Positions 36,003 to 45,994 of a DNA stretch of 64,000 nucleotides are shown one piece after another. The notes under the pieces are model-generated. The model ran no database searches and was not told the DNA's origin. It worked only from the letters and a program-made list of their open reading frames with translations. A program made the position numbers and the translations under genes. Every line of letters starts with the position of its first letter. The stretch's first letter is position 1. Source of the DNA: Oceanobacillus_B kapialis (GTDB taxonomy: Bacteria; Bacillota; Bacilli; Bacillales; Amphibacillaceae); the NCBI RefSeq assembly GCF_042685265.1, contig NZ_JBHUMX010000035.1; one strand, given 5' to 3'.

Positions 36003-36037
36003 AAAAGCAGAGGAGTTTTCTATTCTTCTGCTTTTTT
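36003..36037 (+). terminator. Intrinsic terminator after murAA
   Basis: AAAAGCAGA pairs with TCTGCTTTT, followed by Ts. Confidence 0.88.
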
Positions 36038-36232
36038 ATATGGGAAATGACTTCCCTAGCACCTTCAGAGACTTCTGTGCTGTCAAGACTCTATTAGCAG
36101 GTCATTAGTAATAATGTTATCGTATTTACCCCATTACTTTCTTCGATCCACTTCACACTATTATAGAACCTTTCTTCCTGTTTTGTGCATCTTCTCTTAG
36201 TTTTATATTTCACAGACTGTTGTGTTAGCAGC

Positions 36233-36293
36233 AATTTTAACAGAATTCTGTCTTTTAATTTTATTAATTATATGTTAAAATTGAAAGAAAATT
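36233..36293 (+). promoter_or_regulatory. dppA promoter region with two CodY-like boxes
   Basis: AATTTTAACAGAATT (36233-36247) and AATTGAAAGAAAATT (36279-36293) each match 12 of 15 positions of the CodY consensus AATTTTCWGAAAATT. An extended -10 TGTTAAAAT lies at 36273-36281, so the second box covers the probable start site. B. subtilis dppA is a classic CodY target. Nothing else was seen in the gap 36038-36323. Confidence 0.62.
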
Positions 36294-36323
36294 ACTAACA
36301 ATTAAAAAGAAGGGATAGACTTC

Positions 36324-37148
36324 ATGAAGTTATATCTATCAGTAGATATGGAGGGTATTACGGGGTTACCTGATCATACATACGTTGATTTCAAAAAACA
36401 TAATTACGAACGTGCTAGAAAAATCATGACAGATGAAACAAATTACGTAATAGATGCAGCTTTTCAACATGGATGTACGGAGATCGTGGTGAATGATAGC
36501 CATTCTAAAATGAATAATCTTTTAATTGATCAACTTCATCCAGAAGCCTATCTGATTACAGGAGAAGTGAAGCCATACTCAATGATGCAAGGGCTTGATG
36601 AGTCCTTTGATGGGGCAATGTTTATTGGATACCATGCTAGGGCAGGTCAATTTGGTGTCATGAGTCATGCGATGATCCATGCGGTCAGAAATTTTTATAT
36701 TAATGACCATGAAATTGGGGAGATGGGACTTAATGCTTATTTAGCGGGTTATTATAATGTCCCATTGCTTATGGTTTCAGGCGATGACCAAGCAGCGAAA
36801 GAAGCTGAAGACCTCGTTCAAGGAATCACGACAACAGCAGTAAAAACCTCCATTTCCCGTTCTTCTGTTAAAAGTCTAACACCTAAAAAGGCAGGAGAGC
36901 TTTTAACCAAACAGGTTGGCGTAGCATTACAAAACAGGCAAAATGTGCAGCCGCTTTCGCCACCGGACAACCCGGTGCTTCGTATCGAATTTACAAATTA
37001 CGGGCAGGCAGAATGGGCTAATCTGATGCCAGGAACAGAAATAGAGCCTAAAAGCACCATTGTAAAGTATCATGCAAAGGATATTAAGGAAGCGTACCAG
37101 GCAATGCTTGTGATGACAGAGCTAGCGATGAATACCACATTTTCCTAG
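36324..37148 (+). CDS. dppA: D-aminopeptidase DppA
   Basis: 274 residues, the same length as B. subtilis DppA. Zinc-dependent self-compartmentalising decamer that removes N-terminal D-amino acids such as D-Ala. Metal ligands lie in VDMEGITG (Asp8, Glu10) and in the His/Glu motifs NDSHSKMNN, GYHARAG and GEMGLNAYLAGYY. Start ATG 36324. First gene of the dpp-ykf locus; it would process D-Ala-containing murein peptides. Confidence 0.96.
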   Translation: MKLYLSVDMEGITGLPDHTYVDFKKHNYERARKIMTDETNYVIDAAFQHGCTEIVVNDSHSKMNNLLIDQLHPEAYLITGEVKPYSMMQGLDESFDGAMFIGYHARAGQFGVMSHAMIHAVRNFYINDHEIGEMGLNAYLAGYYNVPLLMVSGDDQAAKEAEDLVQGITTTAVKTSISRSSVKSLTPKKAGELLTKQVGVALQNRQNVQPLSPPDNPVLRIEFTNYGQAEWANLMPGTEIEPKSTIVKYHAKDIKEAYQAMLVMTELAMNTTFS

Positions 37149-37163
37149 AGGGGGCAGGCATAG

Positions 37164-38096
37164 ATGTTGAAATACATAGCAAAACGACTACTCATTATGG
37201 CCATAACACTTTGGGTCATTGTTACCCTGACATTTGTACTTATGGTCACGATTCCGGGTTCTCCTCTTAATAGTGAACGAAATACGAATGAAACCGTACA
37301 AGCAAATTTAGAGGCACATTATAATCTGGATGAGCCTTATTATGTGCAATACTTTTTATACATAAAATCGATCGTTACATTTGATTTCGGACCATCTATT
37401 AAACAACCGAACCAGACAGTTAATGAATTACTCGGAAGAGGTTTCCCGATCTCCTTTGAGCTCGGAATTCTGACCATCATTGTAGCACTAATATCAGGGA
37501 TTACACTTGGGATTCTTGCTGCATTGAAACATAACGGGATTATCGACTACCTTGCCATTAGTATCGCGGTACTTGGTATTTCCATTCCAAACTTTGTGCT
37601 TGCAACCCTTTTAATTCAAAAGCTGGCTGTTGATTGGAATTTACTCCCTCCTGCTACTTGGTCAAGCCCAGCCCATATGGTCTTACCTATTATCGCCTTG
37701 GCTACAGGACCGATGGCGATTATTGCCAGGCTAACCCGTTCTACCATGCTGGAGGTATTAACACAGGACTATATCAAAATGGCACGGGCGAAAGGTCTTT
37801 CCCCGTGGAAAATTGTCGTCAAACACGCGTTACGAAATGCTTTGATGCCTGTTGTCACAATTATGGGAACTTTGCTTGCCGGAATTCTAACGGGGACGTT
37901 TGTTATTGAGAAAATATTTGCCATCCCTGGTATGGGACGTTATTTCGTGGAAAGTATAAATCAACGGGATTATCCGGTTATTATGGGTACGACTGTTTTT
38001 TACAGCGCCTTTTTAATCTTTATGCTCTTCCTAGTAGACATCGTGTACGGTATTTTAGATCCCCGCATCAAAATACATAAAAAGGGAGGCGCATAA
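37164..38096 (+). CDS. dppB: Dipeptide/murein peptide ABC transporter permease DppB
   Basis: 310 residues, six predicted transmembrane helices. The EAA loop for ATPase docking is ARAKGLSPWKIVVKHALRNA. The N-terminus MLKYIAKRLLIM is typical of DppB/OppB permeases. Start ATG 37164; it ends one base before dppC. Confidence 0.95.
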   Translation: MLKYIAKRLLIMAITLWVIVTLTFVLMVTIPGSPLNSERNTNETVQANLEAHYNLDEPYYVQYFLYIKSIVTFDFGPSIKQPNQTVNELLGRGFPISFELGILTIIVALISGITLGILAALKHNGIIDYLAISIAVLGISIPNFVLATLLIQKLAVDWNLLPPATWSSPAHMVLPIIALATGPMAIIARLTRSTMLEVLTQDYIKMARAKGLSPWKIVVKHALRNALMPVVTIMGTLLAGILTGTFVIEKIFAIPGMGRYFVESINQRDYPVIMGTTVFYSAFLIFMLFLVDIVYGILDPRIKIHKKGGA

Positions 38097-38097
38097 T

Positions 38098-39045
38098 ATG
38101 GACGCTAACAAGATGAATCAATCTCCTGAACAGATACCAGATGAGTGGTTTGCCTGGAAAGGACAGGATAGACATGCTGCTGAAACCGTTGCTCGCCCCT
38201 CCTTATCTTATTGGCAAGATGCCTGGCGCAGACTTGTTAAAAACAAGCTGGCAATGGCGGGTCTCTTTTTCCTTATTTTACTTACTTTTTTCGCAATCTT
38301 CGGTCCAATCATTTCCCCGTATGAGGTGAATAAACAGGATTTGCCGAATCAATTACAGCCGCCATCTGCAGAGCATTGGTTTGGTACAGATAATGCCGGT
38401 CGGGATGTGTTTACTCGTACATGGTATGGAGCACGTATCTCCTTGTTTGTAGGTTTGATGGCTGCACTAATTGATCTATCAATAGGTATCATTTACGGCG
38501 GACTATCTGGATATAAAGGCGGTCGTACCGATAATATTATGATGCGTATTATTGAAGTTCTCTACGGATTACCATATTTACTTGTGGTCATCCTGTTACT
38601 TGTGGTGCTTGGTCCAAGTTTATCCACGATCATCATCGCGTTAACGGTAACGGGGTGGGTTGGAATGGCGCGAATTGTGCGAGGTCAGATCTTGCAGATT
38701 AAAAACTATGAATTTGTCCTCGCATCTAAGTCATTCGGTACGAAAACGCCACGGATCATTCGGAAAAATCTGTTGCCAAATACAATGGGACCAATCATTG
38801 TGCAAATGACGTTAACCGTTCCGAGCGCTATTTTTGCGGAAGCCTTCCTAAGTTTTATTGGACTTGGAATTCAGGCACCATTTGCAAGCTGGGGAGTCAT
38901 GGCAAATGACTCGTTAGGTGCTATTCTTTCTGGTAATTGGTGGACATTATTTTTCCCAGCATTTTTCATATCCTTTACCATGTTTGCATTTAATGTATTA
39001 GGTGATGGACTTCAGGATGCGCTGGATCCAAAACTGAGGAAGTAG
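38098..39045 (+). CDS. dppC: Dipeptide ABC transporter permease DppC
   Basis: 315 residues, six transmembrane helices after a cytoplasmic N-terminal segment. HWFGTDNAGRDVFTRTWYGARISL and the EAA loop LASKSFGTKTPRIIRKNLLPN are hallmarks of OppC/DppC. Partner permease of DppB. Confidence 0.95.
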   Translation: MDANKMNQSPEQIPDEWFAWKGQDRHAAETVARPSLSYWQDAWRRLVKNKLAMAGLFFLILLTFFAIFGPIISPYEVNKQDLPNQLQPPSAEHWFGTDNAGRDVFTRTWYGARISLFVGLMAALIDLSIGIIYGGLSGYKGGRTDNIMMRIIEVLYGLPYLLVVILLLVVLGPSLSTIIIALTVTGWVGMARIVRGQILQIKNYEFVLASKSFGTKTPRIIRKNLLPNTMGPIIVQMTLTVPSAIFAEAFLSFIGLGIQAPFASWGVMANDSLGAILSGNWWTLFFPAFFISFTMFAFNVLGDGLQDALDPKLRK

Positions 39046-39057
39046 GTGGCTGACAAG

Positions 39058-40059
39058 ATGGAAAAAATACTCGAAGTAAAAGACCTTCACGTAACCTTCC
39101 GTACATATGGTGGAACCGTAAAAGCAGTAAGAGGCGTGGACTTCCATTTAAACAAAGGGGAAACACTAGCGATTGTAGGGGAATCTGGCTGCGGCAAAAG
39201 TGTTACATCAAATGCCATTATGCGGCTTATTCCAGATCCGCCTGGCAAAATATCAAATGGCTCTATCCGCTTTAAAGATAAAGAGATAACAAGACTATCA
39301 GAAAAACAAATGCGGGCGATTCGAGGGGTGGATATCTCGATGATATTCCAGGATCCTATGACTGCCTTAAATCCGACGTTAACGATAGGAACCCAGCTTA
39401 TGGAGGGTCTGCAGCAGCACCGGAAAATTACGCCAACCCAAGCAAAGGCAAAGGCACTGAACATGATGGAGCTTGTTGGTATCCCGAATGCTGAAGAACG
39501 GCTAAAGCAGTATCCACACCAGTTTAGTGGCGGGATGCGCCAGCGTATTGTAATCGCGATGGCCTTAATTTGTGAGCCCGAGCTGTTAATAGCGGATGAG
39601 CCGACAACTGCACTTGATGTAACCATACAGGCGCAAATTTTGGAGCTTTTTGAGAGAATCCAAGACGCAACAGGTGTATCGATTATTTTGATCACACATG
39701 ACCTTGGCGTTGTAGCCAAAATAGCCGACCGCGTTGCTGTCATGTATGCCGGGAAAATAATAGAAGTTGGGGACAAAAGAGAAATCTTTTACGAATCCCA
39801 GCATCCATACACAAAAGGACTTTTAAACTCAGTCCCTCGGCTCGATTTACAAGGCGAAAAGCTTACACCAATTGATGGAACACCACCTGATTTATTCTCA
39901 CCTCCACAGGGATGTCCTTTTACAGCAAGATGTCCATTCGCTATGGAGGTGTGTGATAAAGTTTATCCCGTAACAACAGCCCGGTCGACTTCACACAAAG
40001 TTGATTGTTGGTTACAGGATGAACGAGCAAAACAGTTATTGGCAACTGCCGAAAAATAA
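39058..40059 (+). CDS. dppD: Dipeptide ABC transporter ATPase DppD
   Basis: 333 residues from ATG 39058, behind AGGTGG that overlaps the dppC stop codon; the product starts MEKILEV like B. subtilis DppD. Walker A GESGCGKS, signature SGGMRQRI, Walker B LLIADEPTTALD. The C-terminal oligopeptide-transporter extension has the Cys cluster CPFTARCPFAMEVC. Its probable partner ATPase is YkfD at 44958. Confidence 0.95.
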   Translation: MEKILEVKDLHVTFRTYGGTVKAVRGVDFHLNKGETLAIVGESGCGKSVTSNAIMRLIPDPPGKISNGSIRFKDKEITRLSEKQMRAIRGVDISMIFQDPMTALNPTLTIGTQLMEGLQQHRKITPTQAKAKALNMMELVGIPNAEERLKQYPHQFSGGMRQRIVIAMALICEPELLIADEPTTALDVTIQAQILELFERIQDATGVSIILITHDLGVVAKIADRVAVMYAGKIIEVGDKREIFYESQHPYTKGLLNSVPRLDLQGEKLTPIDGTPPDLFSPPQGCPFTARCPFAMEVCDKVYPVTTARSTSHKVDCWLQDERAKQLLATAEK

Positions 40060-40079
40060 GACAAAAGGGGGCAATTAGC

Positions 40080-41729
40080 ATGAAAAAGAAACTACTTATT
40101 TTACTGATGGCTGCTATCGCCATGTTTGTGTTAGCAGCATGTACAGCAAATGAAGATGCTGGTACAGAAACGAATGAAGAGGAAGGCAGCACAGGGGATG
40201 GAGAAAGCGCAGCGTCTGGAGAAAAAGTGCTTTACATGAATAACGGAGTGGAACCAACTTCCTTTGACCCTGCTGTCGGGTTTGATGCGGTTTCCTGGAA
40301 CCCATTAAATAACTTAATGGAAGGCTTAACACGTTTGGGTGAAGATGATACCCCGCAAGCTGCGATTGCAGAGAATTGGGACATATCAGAGGATGGTAAA
40401 ACCTATACCTTCCACCTGCGTGAAGATGCAAACTGGTCAAATGGTGACCCAGTTGTAGCCGAGGATTTTGTCTATGCATGGGAGCGTTTGTTAAACCCAG
40501 AGACAGGATCAGCAGCAGCATTTTTAGGGTACTTTATTGAAGGTGGAGAAGCGTATAACAGCGGAGAAGGTTCTGCTGAAGACTTAGGGATTGAAGCAGT
40601 AGATGAGAAAACTTTTGAAGTAACATTGGCATCACCGACTGGATATTTTCTTCACGTCATTTCTAATCCAGCATTCTTCCCTGTAAATGCCGCGGTTGCG
40701 GAAGAAAACCCAGAATGGTTTGCTGAAGCAGATTCCTTTGTATCAAATGGACCATTTGCTTTGGAATCTTGGGAGCATGATAATGAGATGGTCTTCGTAA
40801 AAAATGAAGAGTATTGGGATGCAGACACTGTCAAGCTAGATAAGGTACATTGGGCGATGGTAAATGATACGAATACGGAGTATCAGATGTTTGAAGCAGG
40901 CGAACTAGATGTTACCGAGCTTCCAGCCGAAATGGCGGAGCAACTAATTAACGATGATAGTGTTGTAATTGAAGATCAGGCGGGACTCTATTTCTATCGT
41001 TTTAATGTGACGAAAGAGCCTTTCCAAAATGCTAAGATTCGTAAAGCCTTTGCACTTGCTGTTAACCAGCAGGATATCGTGGAATATGTAACAAAAAATG
41101 GTGAACAAGCAGCAACTGCTTTTGTATCACCTGGATTTGAAGGTCCTTCTGGCAATGACTTCCGTGACGTAAATGGAGACTTGGTTGAATTTAATCCAGA
41201 AGAAGCAAAACAGTTGTTAGAAGAAGGAATGGAAGAGGAAGGCTATGATGAGCTGCCAGCAGTTACGCTATCCTACAGCACAAGTGAAGCACATAAAGCT
41301 ATTGCGGAGACATTGCAAAGTGCATTCTCTGAAAACCTTGGTGTTGACGTAACGTTAGAAAATACAGAAGCGAGCGTATTCTTAGATGATCAGAAAGCAT
41401 TAAACCACCAACTTTCAAGAAGTTCTTTCATCTTTGACTACGGTGACCCAGTAAACTTCTTAGAGAGCTTTATCACAGACTCTTCAATGAACCGTACTGG
41501 CTGGTCAAACGAAGAATATAATGAACTGATTGCCAATGCCAAATCAGAAACAGATGAAGAAAAACGTTGGGACTACATGTATGAAGCAGAAAAACTTTTA
41601 GCTGAAGAAATGCCAATCTTCCCAATCCACTACTATAACCAGGTGTATATGTATAATGACGCTGTCTCAGGCATTGTTCGCCACCCAGTTGGTTACGTAG
41701 AACTAAAATGGGCAGATAAAACCGAGTAA
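40080..41729 (+). CDS. dppE: Peptide-binding lipoprotein DppE
   Basis: 549 residues with a lipoprotein signal peptide; lipobox VLAAC gives a modified Cys at residue 21. SBP_bac_5 family: NNGVEPTSFDPAVGFDAVSW, YTFHLREDANWSNGDPV, KIRKAFALAVNQQDIVEYV. It captures peptides (in B. subtilis dipeptides and murein tripeptide) for DppBCD. Start ATG 40080 follows AAAGGGGG. Confidence 0.95.
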   Translation: MKKKLLILLMAAIAMFVLAACTANEDAGTETNEEEGSTGDGESAASGEKVLYMNNGVEPTSFDPAVGFDAVSWNPLNNLMEGLTRLGEDDTPQAAIAENWDISEDGKTYTFHLREDANWSNGDPVVAEDFVYAWERLLNPETGSAAAFLGYFIEGGEAYNSGEGSAEDLGIEAVDEKTFEVTLASPTGYFLHVISNPAFFPVNAAVAEENPEWFAEADSFVSNGPFALESWEHDNEMVFVKNEEYWDADTVKLDKVHWAMVNDTNTEYQMFEAGELDVTELPAEMAEQLINDDSVVIEDQAGLYFYRFNVTKEPFQNAKIRKAFALAVNQQDIVEYVTKNGEQAATAFVSPGFEGPSGNDFRDVNGDLVEFNPEEAKQLLEEGMEEEGYDELPAVTLSYSTSEAHKAIAETLQSAFSENLGVDVTLENTEASVFLDDQKALNHQLSRSSFIFDYGDPVNFLESFITDSSMNRTGWSNEEYNELIANAKSETDEEKRWDYMYEAEKLLAEEMPIFPIHYYNQVYMYNDAVSGIVRHPVGYVELKWADKTE

Positions 41730-41733
41730 ACAA

Positions 41734-41755
41734 ACAAAGGCGGAAGCGCCCGTTT
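41734..41755 (-). repeat. Dispersed repeat family 1, short partial copy
   Basis: The reverse complement, AAACGGGCGCTTCCGCCTTT, matches the end of copies A (19282-19437) and B (56562-56722) except for a base or two. Only the terminal part is recognisable. Confidence 0.5.
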
Positions 41756-41829
41756 CAAGTTCGAGTTGGACACGGAAGTTTCTGACAAGAAAAGATAGGT
41801 AACTTAGAATTAAGAATTTTATTTTATAA

Positions 41830-41870
41830 GGATTAGCTCCTTTACGTCTTATTCGAAAAGGAGCTAATCC
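41830..41870 (+). terminator. Hairpin between dppE and ykfA
   Basis: GGATTAGCTCCTTT (41830-41843) pairs perfectly with AAAGGAGCTAATCC (41857-41870). There is no strong T tract, so it may be a processing or attenuation point inside the operon instead of a terminator. Confidence 0.6.
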
Positions 41871-41928
41871 TATCTATACATAATAGAAATAAGCGAGAAA
41901 ACTATCTATTGAAAAGGGAGTTGGGATT

Positions 41929-42852
41929 ATGGTAGTTCGTCCTGAAAGGCTGCAAAAAGGAGATCAGGTTGGAATTATCGCGCCGGCAGGTCCCATTATA
42001 CATATGGAAAAGCTCAGAGCAGCAATTCCTTTTTTTGAAGAGCTCGGACTGCAACCTGTGTTTGGGAAGCATGTACAAGAGACAAATGGCTATCTCGCAG
42101 GAACTGATCAACAGCGCCTGGAAGATCTACACGAGATGTTTGCAAATCCTGACATTAAGGCGATCTTTTGTGCTCGCGGGGGATATGGAACAGGGCGCAT
42201 TGCTTCGGATATTGATTACGAGCTTATTAAAAAACATCCTAAAATCTTTTGGGGCTATAGTGATATCACCTATTTACATACTGCCATACGCCAACGCACG
42301 AATCTAGTAACCTTTCATGGGCCAATGCTCACCTCTGACATCGCAAAAGAAGACTTTGATCAACTGTCAGCTTCTCGCTTTAGCCAGCTTTTTCAAGCTG
42401 AATCCTTTACCTATACAGAAGAAATAGCACCTTTGGGTGTGATTTCACCAGGTGAGGCAACGGGTGAGCTTGTAGGCGGAAATCTCTCCTTATTAGTGAG
42501 TACACTGGGAACTTCGTTTGAAATGAATACAGCAGGGAAGCTTCTGCTCCTAGAGGATATTGGCGAGGAACCGTATAAAGTTGATGGGATGCTGAACCAG
42601 TTAAAAATTGCTGGAAAATTAGAAAACGTAGCTGGGGTGGTATTAGGAGACTTTGCGAATGCTGAGTCAACGCTCGATGCAAGCTTCACGTTACAGGAAG
42701 TTTTCCAGAACTATTTTCAATCGCTAAACAGGCCCGTGTTAGCGGGCTTTAAAATAGGGCATTGTTTCCCACATATCGCCGTGCCACTTGGTGTGTCAGC
42801 GAGGCTTTGCAGTACGGATAAGACACTTACAATCGAAGCAGGCGTTTGTTAA
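41929..42852 (+). CDS. ykfA: LD-carboxypeptidase (S66 family)
   Basis: 307 residues from ATG 41929, behind AAAAGGGAG. Cytoplasmic LD-carboxypeptidase, removing the terminal D-Ala of murein tetrapeptide. The S66 nucleophile Ser is in FWGYSDIT; Glu and His partners are in LLLEDIGEEPYKVDGML and IGHCFPHIAVPLG. CARGGYGTGRI is also typical. First ykf gene. Confidence 0.93.
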   Translation: MVVRPERLQKGDQVGIIAPAGPIIHMEKLRAAIPFFEELGLQPVFGKHVQETNGYLAGTDQQRLEDLHEMFANPDIKAIFCARGGYGTGRIASDIDYELIKKHPKIFWGYSDITYLHTAIRQRTNLVTFHGPMLTSDIAKEDFDQLSASRFSQLFQAESFTYTEEIAPLGVISPGEATGELVGGNLSLLVSTLGTSFEMNTAGKLLLLEDIGEEPYKVDGMLNQLKIAGKLENVAGVVLGDFANAESTLDASFTLQEVFQNYFQSLNRPVLAGFKIGHCFPHIAVPLGVSARLCSTDKTLTIEAGVC

Positions 42853-42870
42853 AGGATCGGAGGAGAATAG

Positions 42871-43980
42871 ATGAATATTCATAATATCGAAACCTATCGG
42901 GCGGCTATTCCGCTACATACACCTTTTAAAACAGCTTTACGAACCGTTACGGTCGCAGAAACTGTACTGGTAAAGATTACGTGTGACAATGGCTTAACAG
43001 GCTGGGGAGAGGCTCCCCCGACTCATGTAATCACAGGAGATAGCCTAACGGGAGTCGAGTTTGCTATTAACGGAGTTTTAAAACCAATTCTGATAGGCGC
43101 TTCCCTCATGCAACGGGAACGGTTGTTTGAAATGCTTACCAAAGGACTCGTTGGCAACTATAGCGCAAAAGCGGCTGTTGACATGGCGGTATACGATTGC
43201 CTTGCCCAGCAAGCGGGGATGCCAGTATCCGCTTTTCTCGGCGGCTATCAAGAAAGCATAGAGACGGATTATACCGTTAGTGTTAATACCCCAGAAGAGA
43301 TGGCGCGGGATGCCAGCCAATATGTCCAAGACGGCTTTTCCGTTTTAAAGGTGAAAGTAGGGAAGGATCTAATTGAAACAGATATTCAAAGAATTCAAGC
43401 AATCCGTAAACAAATTGGGCCTGACATAAAAATTCGTTTGGATGCGAATCAAGGTTGGAAGCCGAAAGAGGCAGTAAGGGCCATACAACGAATGGAAGAC
43501 CTCGGGCTTGCAATTGAATTGGTGGAACAACCTGTTAAAGCGGACAATTTGGATGGTTTGCACTATGTTACCAGCCATACTGATACCTTGATCATGGCTG
43601 ATGAAAGTGTGTTTACAGCCCGTGACGCAAGAAGGGTATTGGAAGCAGGAGCGGCAGATCTCATCAATATTAAGCTCATGAAAGCTGGCGGGATCCACGA
43701 AGCTATAAAAATAGCAAAACTAGCTGCGATTTACCATGTGGAATGTATGGTAGGGAGTATGATTGAAACCAAAATTGGCATTACAGCAGCAGCCCACTTT
43801 GCAGCAAGTCAGCCTAATATAACAAGATACGATTTTGATGCCCCATTAATGCTAACAGGGGATATTCTTCAAGGAGGCATCACCTATGACTATGCCACGA
43901 TTCATCTTGGTAATGATCCAGGTCTAGGGATAACTGAAATTGACCGACGCTATGTAATAGTAGAAAGTGCTTTGAAATAA
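42871..43980 (+). CDS. ykfB: L-Ala-D/L-Glu epimerase
   Basis: 369 residues, enolase superfamily. It epimerises the L-Ala-D-Glu dipeptide from murein so that it can be hydrolysed. The catalytic Lys pair is in FSVLKVKVGK and NIKLMKAGGIHEA; metal ligands lie in RLDANQGW, VEQPVKADN and MADESVF. Start ATG 42871 follows ATCGGAGGAG. Confidence 0.95.
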   Translation: MNIHNIETYRAAIPLHTPFKTALRTVTVAETVLVKITCDNGLTGWGEAPPTHVITGDSLTGVEFAINGVLKPILIGASLMQRERLFEMLTKGLVGNYSAKAAVDMAVYDCLAQQAGMPVSAFLGGYQESIETDYTVSVNTPEEMARDASQYVQDGFSVLKVKVGKDLIETDIQRIQAIRKQIGPDIKIRLDANQGWKPKEAVRAIQRMEDLGLAIELVEQPVKADNLDGLHYVTSHTDTLIMADESVFTARDARRVLEAGAADLINIKLMKAGGIHEAIKIAKLAAIYHVECMVGSMIETKIGITAAAHFAASQPNITRYDFDAPLMLTGDILQGGITYDYATIHLGNDPGLGITEIDRRYVIVESALK

Positions 43981-44000
43981 TACCAGAAGGGAGCCATTAT

Positions 44001-44954
44001 ATGGTTAAACAATCGTTTGATCAATTTGACGATACATTGTACGTAACAGCAGTGCAGGTAGCAACAGTCTGGACTTCGCCCGATTCTGCGCGAGCTATTG
44101 ATGAACAAGGAACCGCTACACCAGCAAAGATAAATGAATGGATTCAAAACCTTACCTATGAACAGAATCTGGCATTATGTACCGAAAATAGAGTCCAGTC
44201 CCAGCTACTATATGGGCAACCTGTTCTTGTAACCGAGACAAAAGATAATTGGGTACATGTTGTCGTTCCAGACCAGCCCTCGAAAAAGGATCCGCGTGGT
44301 TATCCTGGATGGGTACCCAAAGGCCAATTGAAGAAGGTAAACAAAGCAGACTGGCAAGAGGAGCTATCGGCTGTTGTAACCACTGATAAGGCATGGCTAC
44401 AAAATGAGGCAGGTCAGAAGGAGATAGAACTGAGCTACCTTACTTTGCTTCCAGTAGTGAAGGTAAGAGAAGACCTGACAGAAGTAAAAACACCTCATGG
44501 GAATCGTTTTTTACAGACAGATGATGTTTCAATTTTTCCGACAGAGGAAGGGTTAAAAAAGGGAAATGGCAGTGAGATTGTAAAGGCAGTAGAAAGATAT
44601 ACAGGATTAGATTATTTTTGGGGTGGCATGAGCTCTTATGGCTACGATTGCTCAGGACTCGCCTATGCTGCCCATAAAGCTAACGGGTATCAAATTGCAA
44701 GGGATGCCACAGATCAAGCTGCATCAGGAGAAGAAGTGCCTTTTGACGAATTAAGACAAGGTGACTTGCTGTTTTTCGCTTATGAAGAAGGCAAAGGACG
44801 TCTACACCATGTGGGTATTTATTACGGAGATGGGTACATGCTTCACTCTCCACAAACAGGTAAAGGCATTGAGATTATAGAATTGGCAGGAACGGTATAC
44901 GAAAAAGAGCTTTGTGCTGCAAGACGTTATTGGCTCGATACAGAGGAGACATAA
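44001..44954 (+). CDS. ykfC: Gamma-D-glutamyl-L-diamino acid endopeptidase YkfC (NlpC/P60)
   Basis: 317 residues. N-terminal SH3b-like domains (~10-190) and a C-terminal NlpC/P60 domain with Cys in SSYGYDCSGLAYAAHK and His in LHHVGIYYGDGYMLHSP. It has no signal peptide, so it acts in the cytoplasm on imported murein peptides, splitting the D-Glu-diamino acid bond and releasing L-Ala-D-Glu for YkfB. Four bases separate it from ykfD. Confidence 0.95.
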   Translation: MVKQSFDQFDDTLYVTAVQVATVWTSPDSARAIDEQGTATPAKINEWIQNLTYEQNLALCTENRVQSQLLYGQPVLVTETKDNWVHVVVPDQPSKKDPRGYPGWVPKGQLKKVNKADWQEELSAVVTTDKAWLQNEAGQKEIELSYLTLLPVVKVREDLTEVKTPHGNRFLQTDDVSIFPTEEGLKKGNGSEIVKAVERYTGLDYFWGGMSSYGYDCSGLAYAAHKANGYQIARDATDQAASGEEVPFDELRQGDLLFFAYEEGKGRLHHVGIYYGDGYMLHSPQTGKGIEIIELAGTVYEKELCAARRYWLDTEET

Positions 44955-44957
44955 CCT

Positions 44958-45968
44958 ATGAAGGAAAAACTATTAGAAGTCAACCATTTGAAAAAGCATT
45001 TTTCGGTAGGGAAAGGGAAAGTTTTAAAGGCAGTTAACGATGTTTCCTTTTATATCAATCGTGGGGAGACCTTTGGATTAGTAGGGGAATCTGGCTGTGG
45101 TAAATCTACCATAGGTCGTACCATTTTAGGGCTATATGATAAAACAGAAGGGGACGTTATTTATGATGGAAAGGATGTACACAGTTTAACAGAGAAAGAA
45201 AGATTTGGCATTTACCGAAAGATGCAAATGATTTTTCAGGATCCATATGCTTCATTAAACCCGAGATCTACGGTACGTGAAGTGATAGCAGAACCAATGG
45301 AAGTGCATGGCTTGTTTAAGTCAAAAAAAGAACAGCTTGAGCGCGTATACGAATTATTAGAAGAAGTGGGCTTAAACAGGGACCATGCTAATCGTTATCC
45401 GCATGAATTTAGTGGGGGCCAGCGCCAGCGTATCGGAATAGCGAGAGCACTTGCCTTAGAACCGGATTTTATAATCGCTGATGAGCCGATTTCCGCGCTT
45501 GATGTTTCGGTACAGGCACAGGTTGTAAATCTGTTAAAAGAGCTGCAATTGGAAAAGAATTTGACGTTTCTCTTTATTGCCCATGACCTTTCTATGGTAA
45601 AGCAGATCTCTGACAGAATCGGTGTTATGTACTTAGGTAACCTTGTCGAGCTCACCTCCAGTAAAGCATTATATGATCAGCCATTGCATCCTTATACAAA
45701 AGCACTTCTATCCGCCATTCCTATCCCAGATCCGGATATTGAAGAAAAGCGGGAACGGGTTATCCTCGAAGGAGAGCTGCCAAGCCCTATTGATCCACCA
45801 AGCGGATGCGTTTTTCGAACAAGATGTCCATTCGCCATGGACGTATGTGCAGAGGTGACACCAACTTGGCAGGAAGTGGAACAAGATCATTATGTTGCCT
45901 GTCACCTCTATAACAACGAACTAGAAAACAAGAAACCGCTCCAAACAGACCCAGCGCTTCATCGCTGA
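44958..45968 (+). CDS. ykfD: Oligopeptide ABC transporter ATPase YkfD (DppF-like)
   Basis: 336 residues. Walker A GESGCGKST, signature SGGQRQRIGIARAL, Walker B FIIADEPISALD and the C-terminal CVFRTRCPFAMDVC cluster. As the locus has only one other ATPase (DppD), YkfD probably completes the DppBC-DppD heterodimer, as in B. subtilis. Terminator at 45995. Confidence 0.94.
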   Translation: MKEKLLEVNHLKKHFSVGKGKVLKAVNDVSFYINRGETFGLVGESGCGKSTIGRTILGLYDKTEGDVIYDGKDVHSLTEKERFGIYRKMQMIFQDPYASLNPRSTVREVIAEPMEVHGLFKSKKEQLERVYELLEEVGLNRDHANRYPHEFSGGQRQRIGIARALALEPDFIIADEPISALDVSVQAQVVNLLKELQLEKNLTFLFIAHDLSMVKQISDRIGVMYLGNLVELTSSKALYDQPLHPYTKALLSAIPIPDPDIEEKRERVILEGELPSPIDPPSGCVFRTRCPFAMDVCAEVTPTWQEVEQDHYVACHLYNNELENKKPLQTDPALHR

Positions 45969-45994
45969 AGAAGTTAACCTAATAGTAGTACAGG

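Noticed and set aside
41902..43700. Minus-strand frames under ykfA and ykfB
   Set aside because: Antisense shadows of well-supported genes, without ribosome-binding sites or recognisable motifs.
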